Source: Thalassotalea algicola (GTDB lineage: Bacteria; Pseudomonadota; Gammaproteobacteria; Enterobacterales; Alteromonadaceae). Taken from it: DNA of 64,000 bases. Positions 44,166 to 52,721 of this stretch are shown in pieces. The position numbers and the translations under genes were made by a program. The stretch's first letter is position 1; the number at the start of each line of letters is the position of its first letter. The stretch lies in contig NZ_JABBXH010000002.1 of assembly GCF_012932965.1 (NCBI RefSeq), positions 367,120-431,119 of the forward strand, read 5' to 3'. Below the pieces are notes generated by a model. The model ran no database searches. It was not told the DNA's origin and saw only the letters and a list, made by a program, of their open reading frames with translations.

Positions 44166-44786
44166 TTATTCTTCAGTAGCTTCTTCTTCAGCTGCTTCTG
44201 CATCGTCGCTTGCGCCTTTAGGTGCATTTAACGTAACAACAGCTTGGTCGTGGCTTTCACCTTTAGCTAACTCGTCAGAAGTTACACCTTTAGGTAATTT
44301 AACGTCTGATAAGTGAAGCGTTTGACCAACTTCTAACTCAGCACAATCTACTTCGATGAACTCTGGTAAGTCACCTGGTAAACATGTTACTGCGATTTCG
44401 TTGATGTGGTGAGCAACTGTGCCGCCTTTCTTCGCTGCAGCTTCTTCATTAATGAAGTGAACTGGAACGTTAGTGTGTACAGCATGTGTAGCATCAATAC
44501 GCATGAAGTCCATGTGCATGATTACTGGCTTGTACGGGTGACGTTGCATGTCTTTAATTAAACATTCAACAGCTTCACCGCCGATGTTTAATGTAAGAAC
44601 GTGCGAGTAGAATGCTTCTTCTTCTTGAGCACGGAAAACTTTGTTGTGTGCTAAAGTTAATGAAACAGGCTCTTTGCCTTCGCCGTAAAGGATTGCTGGA
44701 ACTTTGTTCGCGTGACGTAGGCGGCGGCTCGCACCTTTCCCTAGGTCTGTACGTACTTCAGCATCCAAAGTAAATAAATCAGTCAT
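44166..44786 (-). CDS. rplY: Ribosomal protein bL25 (long Ctc form)
   Basis: This 206-residue protein is the long type of bL25. An N-terminal 5S-rRNA-binding domain (about residues 1-90, [25 protein letters not shown]) is followed by the beta-rich CTC/TL5 domain and an acidic tail ([13 protein letters not shown]). It binds loop E of 5S rRNA in the 50S subunit. It is first in the operon, with a promoter at 44889 and a 10-bp leader hairpin at 44817-44843. Confidence 0.95.
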   Translation of the reverse strand: MTDLFTLDAEVRTDLGKGASRRLRHANKVPAILYGEGKEPVSLTLAHNKVFRAQEEEAFYSHVLTLNIGGEAVECLIKDMQRHPYKPVIMHMDFMRIDATHAVHTNVPVHFINEEAAAKKGGTVAHHINEIAVTCLPGDLPEFIEVDCAELEVGQTLHLSDVKLPKGVTSDELAKGESHDQAVVTLNAPKGASDDAEAAEEEATEE

Positions 44787-44816
44787 GATAAATTCTCTTT
44801 AATAAATTGAGTTAAT

Positions 44817-44843
44817 GGTTGTTTTTTGCGACCAAAAACAACC
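44817..44843 (-). other. Hairpin in the rplY mRNA leader
   Basis: GGTTGTTTTT pairs perfectly with AAAAACAACC across seven bases, about 30 bases upstream of the rplY ATG and about 45 bases after the predicted -10. No T-run follows, so it is not a simple terminator. Autoregulation by bL25, which binds RNA, is a hypothesis. Confidence 0.5.
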
Positions 44844-44888
44844 TTGAATCCCTTCTTATTTGGACTAACCACAATAAAAAGGCGCAGC

Positions 44889-44918
44889 ATAATACCACTT
44901 TGAATAGGTAATTGCTAA
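44889..44918 (-). promoter_or_regulatory. Predicted promoter of the rplY-pth-ychF operon
   Basis: On the minus strand TTAGCA and TATTAT are separated by 18 bases, with GCTGCGCC directly after, a G+C-rich discriminator typical of growth-controlled genes. It lies about 100 bases upstream of the rplY start. Confidence 0.55.
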
Positions 44919-44964
44919 TAAATTAACTGCTAATATAAACGCGTTATTCGGACGTTTAAAATAT

Positions 44965-46116
44965 TTATAAACTGTTAGCGATAATTGTTTTACTCCTTTC
45001 TAGAGTAACTGCTTGTGCTTCACCCATCGCCGTTTGACCGTGCCTTTCTAGTTGGGTAATAAGCGTGTCAACAACTTCCTCACCCAATTGATATTCAGAA
45101 AATCTTGTTTTCATTTTGACCGCTTGAAAAAATTGTTCCGTTTTCTCTATCGCCAGCTTGATGCGTTCTTCATTTGAGCCTTCGTTGATGTCCCAGACTC
45201 GACTAGCGTACTGAATAAGCTTGTCTTGTTTTTCGGTTCTCATTTCCCACATCATGCGTGGTAAAATGATGGCCAATGTTTGTGCATGGTCTAAACCATA
45301 AAGCGCAGTGATTTCGTGACCAATTCCATGTGTTGCCCAGTCTTGGGGGACGCCAGAACCAATTAAGCCATTTAAGGCCATGGTGGCACTCCACATAACA
45401 TTTGCTCTAACGTCGTCATTGACTTCGTTAAAAACTTTTGGTCCTTCTTCAATTAATGTCAGTAACAAACCTTCAGAGAACCTATCTTGCACTTTACCAT
45501 TTACATTAAAGGTTAAGTATTGTTCCATAACATGGACAAATGCATCAACAATGCCATTGGTTAATTGGCGTTCCGGCAATGTCGACATTACCATGGGGTC
45601 TAAAATGGCAAATTCCGGATGAACATAAGGTGAACCAAAGGCGAATTTATCTTTTGTTGCTAACTTAGATACTACTGCATAGCTGTTCGACTCTGAACCT
45701 GTTGCTGGCAGCGTCAATACCACACCAATCGGCACTGCTGATTTAACTGGCGCGTTTTTAGCGAGTATATCCCAAGGTTCTCCTTCAAACTTGGCAGCGG
45801 CGGCAATAAATTTACAACCATCAATGACTGAACCACCACCTACGGCTAAAATAAAATCCACCCCCTGTTCTTTTACTAACTCAACTGCTTTCATAGTGGT
45901 TTCGTAGCTAGGGTTAGGCTCTATGCCTGAAAACTCTACAACATTATGTTCTTTTAGCGCATCACATATTTGTTGGTAAATACCATTGTTTTTAATGCTA
46001 CCACCGCCGTAGGCAAGCAATACCTTGCGCTTTTTATCTATAGCCTTTGTTAATTTGGCAATTTGCTTGTCGCCAAAATGGATAATAGTTTTGTTAGAGT
46101 AGGTAAAATTAAGCAT
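44965..46116 (-). CDS. yqhD: NADPH-dependent aldehyde reductase YqhD (iron-containing ADH family)
   Basis: This 383-residue protein starts at MLNFTYSNKTIIHFG, with AAGGAATT as ribosome site; the longer frame begins with a non-homologous stretch. The nucleotide-binding AVGGGSVIDGCKFIA and the metal site, D in NGIVDAFVH, H in FVHVMEQY, H in GIGHEITALYGLDHAQT, are complete. YqhD-type enzymes reduce short and lipid-peroxidation aldehydes with NADPH, helping against oxidative damage. E. coli YqhD has 387 residues. It is a single gene, and no AraC-type yqhC lies next to it. Confidence 0.9.
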   Translation of the reverse strand: MLNFTYSNKTIIHFGDKQIAKLTKAIDKKRKVLLAYGGGSIKNNGIYQQICDALKEHNVVEFSGIEPNPSYETTMKAVELVKEQGVDFILAVGGGSVIDGCKFIAAAAKFEGEPWDILAKNAPVKSAVPIGVVLTLPATGSESNSYAVVSKLATKDKFAFGSPYVHPEFAILDPMVMSTLPERQLTNGIVDAFVHVMEQYLTFNVNGKVQDRFSEGLLLTLIEEGPKVFNEVNDDVRANVMWSATMALNGLIGSGVPQDWATHGIGHEITALYGLDHAQTLAIILPRMMWEMRTEKQDKLIQYASRVWDINEGSNEERIKLAIEKTEQFFQAVKMKTRFSEYQLGEEVVDTLITQLERHGQTAMGEAQAVTLERSKTIIANSL

Positions 46117-46267
46117 AAATAATTCCTTATTAGGCGACAAAAAAGCGCTATGTTAATCCTTATATGTGTATCAATGTTTTGATAATCAAGAGTATGACGT
46201 GTATCAATATTACAAACAGTGAATTTAATATGATAGGTTTATATATATACAAAGCTAGGCGACTGAT

Positions 46268-46528
46268 ATGACAGAGCAGCAAACAATTAAAGTATTGAAG
46301 ATCTGTATTGCAATAGGTATTTGTTTGCTTGTCCTTGGACATTATTTTATTAGTTATGCTAATTTGCCTGAATCTATGGGGATATCGGGTATGATCATTA
46401 GTGCAGGTTGTATTGCCTTAGGCTTAATTTTTAGCTTACCAACTAAAATGTATTTAACATTTTTATTAGTGACAAGAGAAAATCGACATGCGGCTTCCAA
46501 CCGCAATAATAGCAGCAACAAGGAGTAG
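46268..46528 (+). CDS. Small two-helix membrane protein
   Basis: This 86-residue protein has two hydrophobic helices (about residues 8-28 IKVLKICIAIGICLLVLGHYF and 38-58 MGISGMIISAGCIALGLIF) and a polar Asn/Ser-rich tail. No family is recognised. It ends directly before the solute-binding protein gene, whose frame begins at the next codons, so the two may be co-transcribed. Confidence 0.6.
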   Translation: MTEQQTIKVLKICIAIGICLLVLGHYFISYANLPESMGISGMIISAGCIALGLIFSLPTKMYLTFLLVTRENRHAASNRNNSSNKE

Positions 46529-46546
46529 TTGTTTGGGAGTTTGCTC

Positions 46547-47356
46547 ATGAAACACTTAAATAATTGCTCTAGTAGTAAATTGTTTTGCATTGCCTTATTT
46601 TTGTTATTAATAGTGTCTTTAAATGCAAGATCTGAACAGTTAAAGGTAGGCGTTTTTGACGAACATCAGCTGTATTTGAAAACTTCAAAGCCGTACCGAA
46701 TTGGCTGGGATATTTTAATGCATGCAGCAGCTAAATCTGATATTTCTATAACACCTGTTGAAGATGCTTGGGCTCGCTCTTTAAGCGATTTGAGCAGCGG
46801 TAAAATTGATGGTGTATTCGGCGCAATGAAATCACCTGAACGGATACAGTGGGCAAAGTTCTCAAAGCCATTAATGTTAGATTCTGTTCACATATTTACT
46901 TATCAAGACTCTCTAGTTAACGAAATTAACTCTATTGATAAAAAACACGCAGCGGTTGGTGTTTCTAAGGGATCAGTGCAGCACAAAATGGCTGAGGAAT
47001 TAGGTTTTGAAAATATCTACGCAATACTTGATCGAAATGCGCTATATAAAATGCTTATAGCTAAACGGATTGATTATCTTATCTTTTCTGATTCATTTAT
47101 TAATTTATATTGTTATAAGTACACACAATCTAAAGCACCTAATTGTTTGAAACCTTTGACACCATCATTAACAGAAAACTTTATGTATGTGATGTTTGAT
47201 AAATCTTCAGCTCATCTTGACGTTAGTATTAACAAGATAAATCGAGCTATTGAGCAAATGGTAACAAATGATGAAGTAAAGGCTATATACCTTGCTAATT
47301 ACCCTAATGAAAAAGCGTATAACCGTTGGCTAAAGAGTTGGTTACTTGAAAACTAA
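46547..47356 (+). CDS. Periplasmic solute-binding protein, family 3 type
   Basis: This 269-residue protein is given the ATG at 46547 because GGGAG lies seven bases before it and a signal peptide follows (KLFCIALFLLLIVSLNARS). The mature part LKVGVFDEHQLYLKTSKPYRIGWDILMHAAAKSDI and the ARSLSDLSSGKIDGVFGAMKSPER motif belong to the bacterial extracellular solute-binding protein 3 fold, as in amino-acid ABC transporters and sensor domains. No transporter genes adjoin it. Orphan members of this type in Alteromonadales are of unknown role. Confidence 0.8.
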   Translation: MKHLNNCSSSKLFCIALFLLLIVSLNARSEQLKVGVFDEHQLYLKTSKPYRIGWDILMHAAAKSDISITPVEDAWARSLSDLSSGKIDGVFGAMKSPERIQWAKFSKPLMLDSVHIFTYQDSLVNEINSIDKKHAAVGVSKGSVQHKMAEELGFENIYAILDRNALYKMLIAKRIDYLIFSDSFINLYCYKYTQSKAPNCLKPLTPSLTENFMYVMFDKSSAHLDVSINKINRAIEQMVTNDEVKAIYLANYPNEKAYNRWLKSWLLEN

Positions 47357-47372
47357 GTTAGTGAATCGTGGG

Positions 47373-48431
47373 TCAACAAATGCAATTCCTACCAGACGAC
47401 TTTGCTTTATAAAGTTGTTTGTCTGCTAATAAAGTACCTTGTTCAAATTGCTGATAGGTTTTAGCTTCAACACAGCCAATGCTTACAGTAATAGGTAATG
47501 ATCGGTTTTGGATATCAAATTGACTATTTTCAACAGCTTCTCTAACCTTTTCGGCAATAATAAGTCCGGTCTGAATTTCAGCATCAAGAAAAATCATTAA
47601 GAATTCTTCTCCACCTGTTCGTGCGACAATATCTGTATCCCTAACACTACTCTTAATAACATCGGCAAGTTGCTTTAATACTAAGTCTCCAGCATCGTGG
47701 CCATAATTGTCATTGACTTGTTTAAAGTGATCGACATCTAAGACCGCTATTGTTATTGGAAAGTGATCAAATTGTTCATCTGTCACCATATTCATAAATG
47801 CAGTATTTATGAATCGCCTGTTAGGTAGTTTGGTTAAAGGATCTGTATTGGCTTGCCTTTGCCTTTCTACGCTCAACTTGGTTAATTCTGTGTGACTACG
47901 TGATCGGTAGTACTCGCCAATTAAGCACAGGATGATATTAACAATATAGGCGGCAAAATAACGAGAAACCTCTGCAATCCGGTAGCTTGCTTCAATTTGT
48001 TCTGGAGAAAGCACTAAAAAAGCGATACCAGAAAAAAGTACTATATTAAGCTGCAATCCTCGTAAATAGCCAAATAAAATGAAGAGCGTAATAGGGAAAG
48101 GGAACGTCCAATACAAACCTGTATTCAGATGGCCTCCGGTATACACGATTGCCCAAACCATAGGAATAATACTTAGCCCTGTAATGGTAAAAGTTACTTC
48201 CAGTTTTTCATGAAAATAAGAGACGAATGCATTTGAAAAAATGATAACAGCAGTAGTCAGCAGTATGACCTTGAGTGCTAAATTACTTTCCGCGGGAGTT
48301 TTTATGCCAAAGATAACTAATATCGTTCCCCCGATGTAAGTAAAGGCAAAGAGTACGAGCTTTTTACGTTTAGTATCTATATTCTCACTAGATTTTGTAT
48401 TTACAAATCGTTGCCACCAGTCCTTTTTCAT
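47373..48431 (-). CDS. Membrane diguanylate cyclase (GGDEF)
   Basis: This 352-residue protein has about six transmembrane helices (residues about 28-185) and a C-terminal GGDEF domain (about 195-350). The active site reads ARTGGEEFLMIFL and the I-site RDTD lies five residues before it, so a catalytically active, product-inhibited c-di-GMP synthase is expected. The N-terminal helices resemble 7TM/MASE-like sensors without a named family. It converges with the solute-binding protein gene, 16 bases apart. Confidence 0.88.
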   Translation of the reverse strand: MKKDWWQRFVNTKSSENIDTKRKKLVLFAFTYIGGTILVIFGIKTPAESNLALKVILLTTAVIIFSNAFVSYFHEKLEVTFTITGLSIIPMVWAIVYTGGHLNTGLYWTFPFPITLFILFGYLRGLQLNIVLFSGIAFLVLSPEQIEASYRIAEVSRYFAAYIVNIILCLIGEYYRSRSHTELTKLSVERQRQANTDPLTKLPNRRFINTAFMNMVTDEQFDHFPITIAVLDVDHFKQVNDNYGHDAGDLVLKQLADVIKSSVRDTDIVARTGGEEFLMIFLDAEIQTGLIIAEKVREAVENSQFDIQNRSLPITVSIGCVEAKTYQQFEQGTLLADKQLYKAKSSGRNCIC

Positions 48432-48581
48432 ATGATAGGTAAAGGCTCCTAAAGCTATAAAACATGTATATTTTGATATTAATCACCGTTGACATATCTA
48501 AAAGTATTGTGAATTGTCACTAGACAGTCTAGGTTTGTGTTAACTATAAATAGATATTAGTACAAAATTGCAGTTGGTGTT

Positions 48582-50018
48582 ATGACAGCAAATATTTCTA
48601 CACTAAATCAATTACCTATTGATGAGCAACTAAGCTATTGGCAACGAGCAAGTCAATTAGAAGAAGGGCGTAGTGAAGTGCTGCGCCTAGTAGCTTCTGG
48701 AAAAAGCATTGAATATATCTTGAAGACTTTATGCCAAAAAGCGCAATTATATTCCCCTGATATGTTGTGTTCAGTATTGAGTCTTAATCTTGAGAAAAAA
48801 ACCTTACATCCTATGGCGTCAGTATCTTTACCTGAGTTTTATTGTCAGGCACTAGACGGCGTACAAATCGGGTTAGGCATAGGCTCGTGTGGTACTTCGG
48901 CTTTTACCAAAGAGCGGGTTATCGTTGAAGACATTAATACCCACCCTTATTGGGTTCAGTTTAAAGGCTTAGCGCTAGAAGCAGGTTTACAGGCTTGTTG
49001 GTCTGAACCTATTGTAGGAAGAGATGGCAGAGTTTTTGGCACGTTTGCCATGTACTATCAATATCCTAATACTCCATCAGATGAAGATTTAAAGTTTATC
49101 GAATTGAGTGCCAACTTAGCGGCTGTTGTTTTTGACAATGATTTAAATCGTCAACAATTTCTAGATGCCAACAATAAATTGAATATGACAATTGATCAGC
49201 GCACACAGCAATTAGAGCAAGCTAATGCTGAATTAGCGCAATTGATTAAGCAAAAAGAGCAGCTACACATTAATCAAATTAACGCTGAAAAAATGCTTAC
49301 TACTAATGCATTACTGTGTGGATTTGCTCATGAAGTGAGTACGCCAATAGGTAACGCTTTAGTTGCGGTGAGCACAGTACAAGAAAAACTAGAAAAATTG
49401 CAACAAGCATTTGGTAGTGGCAAATTATCGCGACGTTTATTTGAAAAACAGATTGATCAAATTGCGCAACTGGTGTCATTGAATAAGCGTAGCTTAGATA
49501 ATGCAGGGGCGCTTTTAGGACGTTTTAAAAGTATAGAAGCAGGTCAAGAGCAATACCCTATAGAATCGGTCGACTTAAAAGCATTAATGAAAGATGTGGC
49601 AACTAGCGTGAAAGGAGTGTTAGGTCGTCATCTATTAGTCATTGACGTTGATGCTATATCACTTTCCTGCGCCAAAGAAAGCTTATGGCAAATATTCTAT
49701 CAGCTAATTGAAAATTCGGTGATACATGGCTTTAAGGACGGGCAAACAGGAACAATTCATATCACTGCAGTTAAGAAACATGGCGAGGTTGTCATCAATT
49801 ATCAGGACGACGGGGTAGGATTAGATGACGAGCATAGTGCCAAAATATTCGAGCCTTTTTACACCACACAACGTAACAAAAATAATATAGGTCTGGGGTT
49901 AAGTACTGTAGGTAATTTACTTGCAAGTGTGCTTAATGGTCGAATACAACTAATGCAATCTCCAGTTGGTATTCGTTTTGAAATTGTATTACCGTTAAAT
50001 CCAAATTCTTTGGAGTGA
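48582..50018 (+). CDS. GAF-domain sensor histidine kinase
   Basis: This 478-residue soluble kinase has an N-terminal GAF domain (about residues 30-185). CSVLSLNLEKKTLHPMASVSLPEFY, GIGSCGTSAF and ACWSEPIVGRDGRVFGTFAMYY are the typical strands. A coiled coil (about 190-240) leads to the H-box FAHEVSTPIGNALVAVSTV. The HATPase has ENSVIHGF, YQDDGVGL and NNIGLGLSTVGNL. GAF domains of this sort bind small ligands or tetrapyrroles. No response regulator adjoins it, so it is an orphan kinase. Confidence 0.88.
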   Translation: MTANISTLNQLPIDEQLSYWQRASQLEEGRSEVLRLVASGKSIEYILKTLCQKAQLYSPDMLCSVLSLNLEKKTLHPMASVSLPEFYCQALDGVQIGLGIGSCGTSAFTKERVIVEDINTHPYWVQFKGLALEAGLQACWSEPIVGRDGRVFGTFAMYYQYPNTPSDEDLKFIELSANLAAVVFDNDLNRQQFLDANNKLNMTIDQRTQQLEQANAELAQLIKQKEQLHINQINAEKMLTTNALLCGFAHEVSTPIGNALVAVSTVQEKLEKLQQAFGSGKLSRRLFEKQIDQIAQLVSLNKRSLDNAGALLGRFKSIEAGQEQYPIESVDLKALMKDVATSVKGVLGRHLLVIDVDAISLSCAKESLWQIFYQLIENSVIHGFKDGQTGTIHITAVKKHGEVVINYQDDGVGLDDEHSAKIFEPFYTTQRNKNNIGLGLSTVGNLLASVLNGRIQLMQSPVGIRFEIVLPLNPNSLE

Positions 50019-50116
50019 AGTGATTAAGTGTGTGGAGGAAAGGTAAGTATTAACTAAACTGTCCTAGCCAACTTACCTTGATGTTTGAGTTACTAGTTGT
50101 AGAAAGGTTTAACTTG

Positions 50117-50602
50117 TTATTTTTTACTAATGCCTTTACATGCCTCATTTTTTTCTTTAATTGAAGCTTCATCTTTATTGACAAGCGCTTTAAGTATTAG
50201 CTGATTACACTTTTTCTCTTGTGCAGACATTTGCGTACTTTCACCATAAGAAATTGTTGCGACCATTGGTTGAAAATTAACGGCTGCATCACAGTACATT
50301 TCTTTATATTTCTGGTGATGCCAATAGCTTGTTGCACGATTAGATAATGCTGAACAAATTTGATTAAACAGAGACTTGGCTTGAATCGTGCAATCTGAGT
50401 ATGCAGGACTATTGCGATCATGTTGGTAGCAAACCGTGTTATCTAATATGTGCCACTGTTGATGACTAAATAGGATTTGTGCACCGTGAAATTCAATATT
50501 TAACGCTGTTTCGTTTAGCGCCAATCTTTGCTGATTTTCGTCTTGAATACTTTCACCCAGCGCTGTTAGGTAGGCTGATAAAGCGATAGCCGCAGCAGAC
50601 AT
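50117..50602 (-). CDS. Hypothetical protein (161 residues)
   Basis: This protein begins MSAAAIALSAYLTALGESIQ, with an amphipathic start, then a helical body containing six cysteines (in CYQHDRN, DCTIQ, ICSAL, YCDAAVN, KCNQL and EACKG). No convincing signal peptide is present. The regular Cys spacing suggests metal or disulfide use, but I recognise no family. A weak ribosome site precedes the ATG. It stands between the GAF kinase and the choice-of-anchor H gene. Confidence 0.55.
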   Translation of the reverse strand: MSAAAIALSAYLTALGESIQDENQQRLALNETALNIEFHGAQILFSHQQWHILDNTVCYQHDRNSPAYSDCTIQAKSLFNQICSALSNRATSYWHHQKYKEMYCDAAVNFQPMVATISYGESTQMSAQEKKCNQLILKALVNKDEASIKEKNEACKGISKK

Positions 50603-50681
50603 TTAACAAATCCTTCTTATTTTACTAATAAGTATCATTCTCGAACTCGAATATATAATACTAAGCCCCTGTTATTCAAAC

Positions 50682-51578
50682 TTAATCGGCTATTTTGTAA
50701 AAAATTCGTAACTTGCGCGCTAATATGATTAGCCCTAAAAGGCCGATTATAATCATACTTGTACTACCACCGTGGTGATCGTCGTGATGGTGAACAGTGT
50801 CATATTCATCACTTTCTAAAGGCAACGCATAAAGGCTATTGTTATCATCACTGCTGTATGTCGCGATTATGCCACTATACCCAACTTCGTAAAGGTCAAT
50901 TAATACGTCGTAATGAGCAGTATTATACCCGCTAGTTAAATTGCTTAATACTTCATACTCATCATCTGTCGATTCGCCATATATGATAAAATTATCTGTT
51001 GTATGAAAATACTCCCATGGACCGCCATTATTACTTAGGTATATTTCAGCATAGACGTTAGCTTGATCGACGCCATTATATGTATAAACATCCGCATCAA
51101 ACGCAACACTGAAGGTCTGATAAAAACCATCGCCATCGTAATCATCAAACAATTGGCTATAAGCATCAAATATATGAAACTCTTGAATGATTACTTTGGC
51201 TAAATTGCGTTTACTTTTTTGGTGATTACCTTTAGGAGTAGATTGTTGTTTTTGTAATAGGTGTTGCTCACGAGACAATGGGGTAATTAGTATCACGTCA
51301 TCAGCTTCACTCAATGTTGTTTCTTCTTGCTGCTTGGTTGATGGCTGACTTTCTTTTCGGAACCTTTCTACAATTTTATGGCTTTTTACTAAGGCACTTT
51401 CATTAACAGTATGCGCATTCTCTGCATCTGTAACTTGGGCATTAGCATTGTTTGTAAAGCAAATAGCAAAGATAAAACACCAAATACAAAGGATAACTTT
51501 ATACCAAGTTACAAGCGCTAAACGCTGGTTGATTTGTTTGGCTTTTGACGCTTTTAAGGTAGACTTTTGCGTATTCAT
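50682..51578 (-). CDS. Choice-of-anchor H-type protein with GlyGly-CTERM-like anchor
   Basis: This 298-residue exported protein has a long N-region and signal helix (residues about 26-48, ending NNANAQ). A Ser/Gln-rich segment is followed by a beta-rich domain with FDDYDGDGFYQTFSVAFDADVYTY and the VYAEIYLSNNGGPWEYFHTTDNF strand. After HHHDDHHGG comes STSMIIIGLLGLIILARKLR, a GlyGly-CTERM-like tripartite tail, which rhombosortase cleaves in other bacteria. The protein is probably surface-delivered through type II secretion. It is divergent from the PepSY-TCS genes, sharing the inverted repeat at 51624-51662. Confidence 0.72.
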   Translation of the reverse strand: MNTQKSTLKASKAKQINQRLALVTWYKVILCIWCFIFAICFTNNANAQVTDAENAHTVNESALVKSHKIVERFRKESQPSTKQQEETTLSEADDVILITPLSREQHLLQKQQSTPKGNHQKSKRNLAKVIIQEFHIFDAYSQLFDDYDGDGFYQTFSVAFDADVYTYNGVDQANVYAEIYLSNNGGPWEYFHTTDNFIIYGESTDDEYEVLSNLTSGYNTAHYDVLIDLYEVGYSGIIATYSSDDNNSLYALPLESDEYDTVHHHDDHHGGSTSMIIIGLLGLIILARKLRIFYKIAD

Positions 51579-51623
51579 ATTGATGCTCCCACATAGATTT
51601 CACTTCATTTAATCAAGTAGGAG

Positions 51624-51668
51624 CTGAACATAAACTGAATAGCTAGTTCAGTTTATGTTCAGGTTTAT
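51624..51668. promoter_or_regulatory. Inverted and direct repeats, candidate response-regulator box
   Basis: CTGAACATAAACTGAA (51624-51639) and TTCAGTTTATGTTCAG (51647-51662) are a perfect 16-bp inverted repeat. The right arm also reads as two direct repeats, TTCAGTTTATG and TTCAGGTTTAT, 11 bases apart. This lies between the divergent anchored-protein gene and the PepSY-TCS operon. OmpR/PhoP-type regulators favour such 11-bp spacing. A related pair occurs at 54073-54094. Confidence 0.6.
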
Positions 51669-51764
51669 AAAAGTAATTTATCACTATTCGTTATTGTCCG
51701 TTTCATCTATGTCTGCATTCTTTTACACTAGGGTGTATTCCATTTTTATGTAAATAATATTGTT

Positions 51765-52043
51765 ATGAAAAATTTAGCTTTGGTGTGTGTTGTTATAAGT
51801 TTATTGAGTGTGGCAAGTTACTCTGCCAATACTGCTCCTTATGCTGATAAAAAACAAAATAGCCAGAAGCATAAAAAGTCCATAAGCGCAGGCCAAGCCG
51901 CTAGCATGGTAAAAGCAAAATTTGGTGGCAAAGTACTTAAGGTGCAATCGTCAGGTAACGGATATCGCGTCAAAATATTAAAGCCAGATGGTCGAATCAT
52001 TTCAGTTTTTGTCGACGGAGTCAGCGGTCGAATTAGAGGATAA
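51765..52043 (+). CDS. PepSY-domain periplasmic protein
   Basis: This 92-residue protein has a signal peptide (ending near SYSA-NTAP, residue 22), a Lys-rich stretch and a PepSY domain (about residues 40-90). Its pattern ISAGQAASMVKAKFGGKVLKVQ...YRVKILKPDGRIISVFVDGVSGRI is typical. PepSY proteins are often encoded with PhoPQ-like systems and may modulate the sensor. It is six bases before the response regulator and is therefore probably the first gene of the operon. Confidence 0.88.
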   Translation: MKNLALVCVVISLLSVASYSANTAPYADKKQNSQKHKKSISAGQAASMVKAKFGGKVLKVQSSGNGYRVKILKPDGRIISVFVDGVSGRIRG

Positions 52044-52049
52044 TGGATT

Positions 52050-52721
52050 ATGCGCTTATTGCTTATAGAAGATGATATGGCATTACATGAAAATTTAAAG
52101 CTGTCGCTTGTTGAACAAGGCTATAGTGTTGATTCAGCTTTTGATGGTGAAGAAGGGCTTTATTTGGGTTCCGAGCATCCTTATGATGCGGCTGTAATCG
52201 ATGTTGGATTACCAAAACGGGATGGTATTTCTGTGATTACTGAGCTTAGAACGCTCGATATAAAATTTCCTGTTCTTATTCTTACTGCGCGAGATCGTTG
52301 GCAGGACAAAGTGCAGGGCCTCGATGCTGGCGCAGATGATTACCTTACTAAGCCGTTTCAGCAAGAAGAATTACATGCTCGATTAAACGCTTTGATCAGA
52401 AGAAGTGCTGGGCAGGCCAGCCCTGTAATGACACAAGGTGAATTAAGTATCAATACGGCGAGTCATCAAGTCACAGTGGCGGGTAAAGCGGTTGCTTTAA
52501 GTAGTTATGAATATCGCTTAATCGCTTATTTGATGTTGCATTTAGGAGAGGTGGTTTCTAAAACAACCTTAACTGAACACTTATATGATCAAGACTTTGA
52601 TTTAGATTCAAATGTCATTGAGGTCTTTATAAGGCGTTTAAGAAAAAAGCTTGATCCTGAAAGCAAATATCAGTTTATCGAAACGTTGCGAGGCCAAGGT
52701 TACCGCTTAAAACATGATTAA
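52050..52721 (+). CDS. PhoP-like OmpR-family response regulator
   Basis: This 223-residue regulator has a receiver domain (acidic EDD, phospho-Asp in AAVIDVGLPKRDG, Thr in LTARDRW, Lys in LTKPF) and a winged helix (VALSSYEYRLIAYLMLHLG...VFIRRLRKKLDPESKYQFIETLRGQGYRL). The sequence is close to the PhoP/QseB branch. It overlaps the kinase gene by eight bases. The repeats at 51624-51668 and 54073-54094 are the likely binding sites. Confidence 0.92.
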   Translation: MRLLLIEDDMALHENLKLSLVEQGYSVDSAFDGEEGLYLGSEHPYDAAVIDVGLPKRDGISVITELRTLDIKFPVLILTARDRWQDKVQGLDAGADDYLTKPFQQEELHARLNALIRRSAGQASPVMTQGELSINTASHQVTVAGKAVALSSYEYRLIAYLMLHLGEVVSKTTLTEHLYDQDFDLDSNVIEVFIRRLRKKLDPESKYQFIETLRGQGYRLKHD

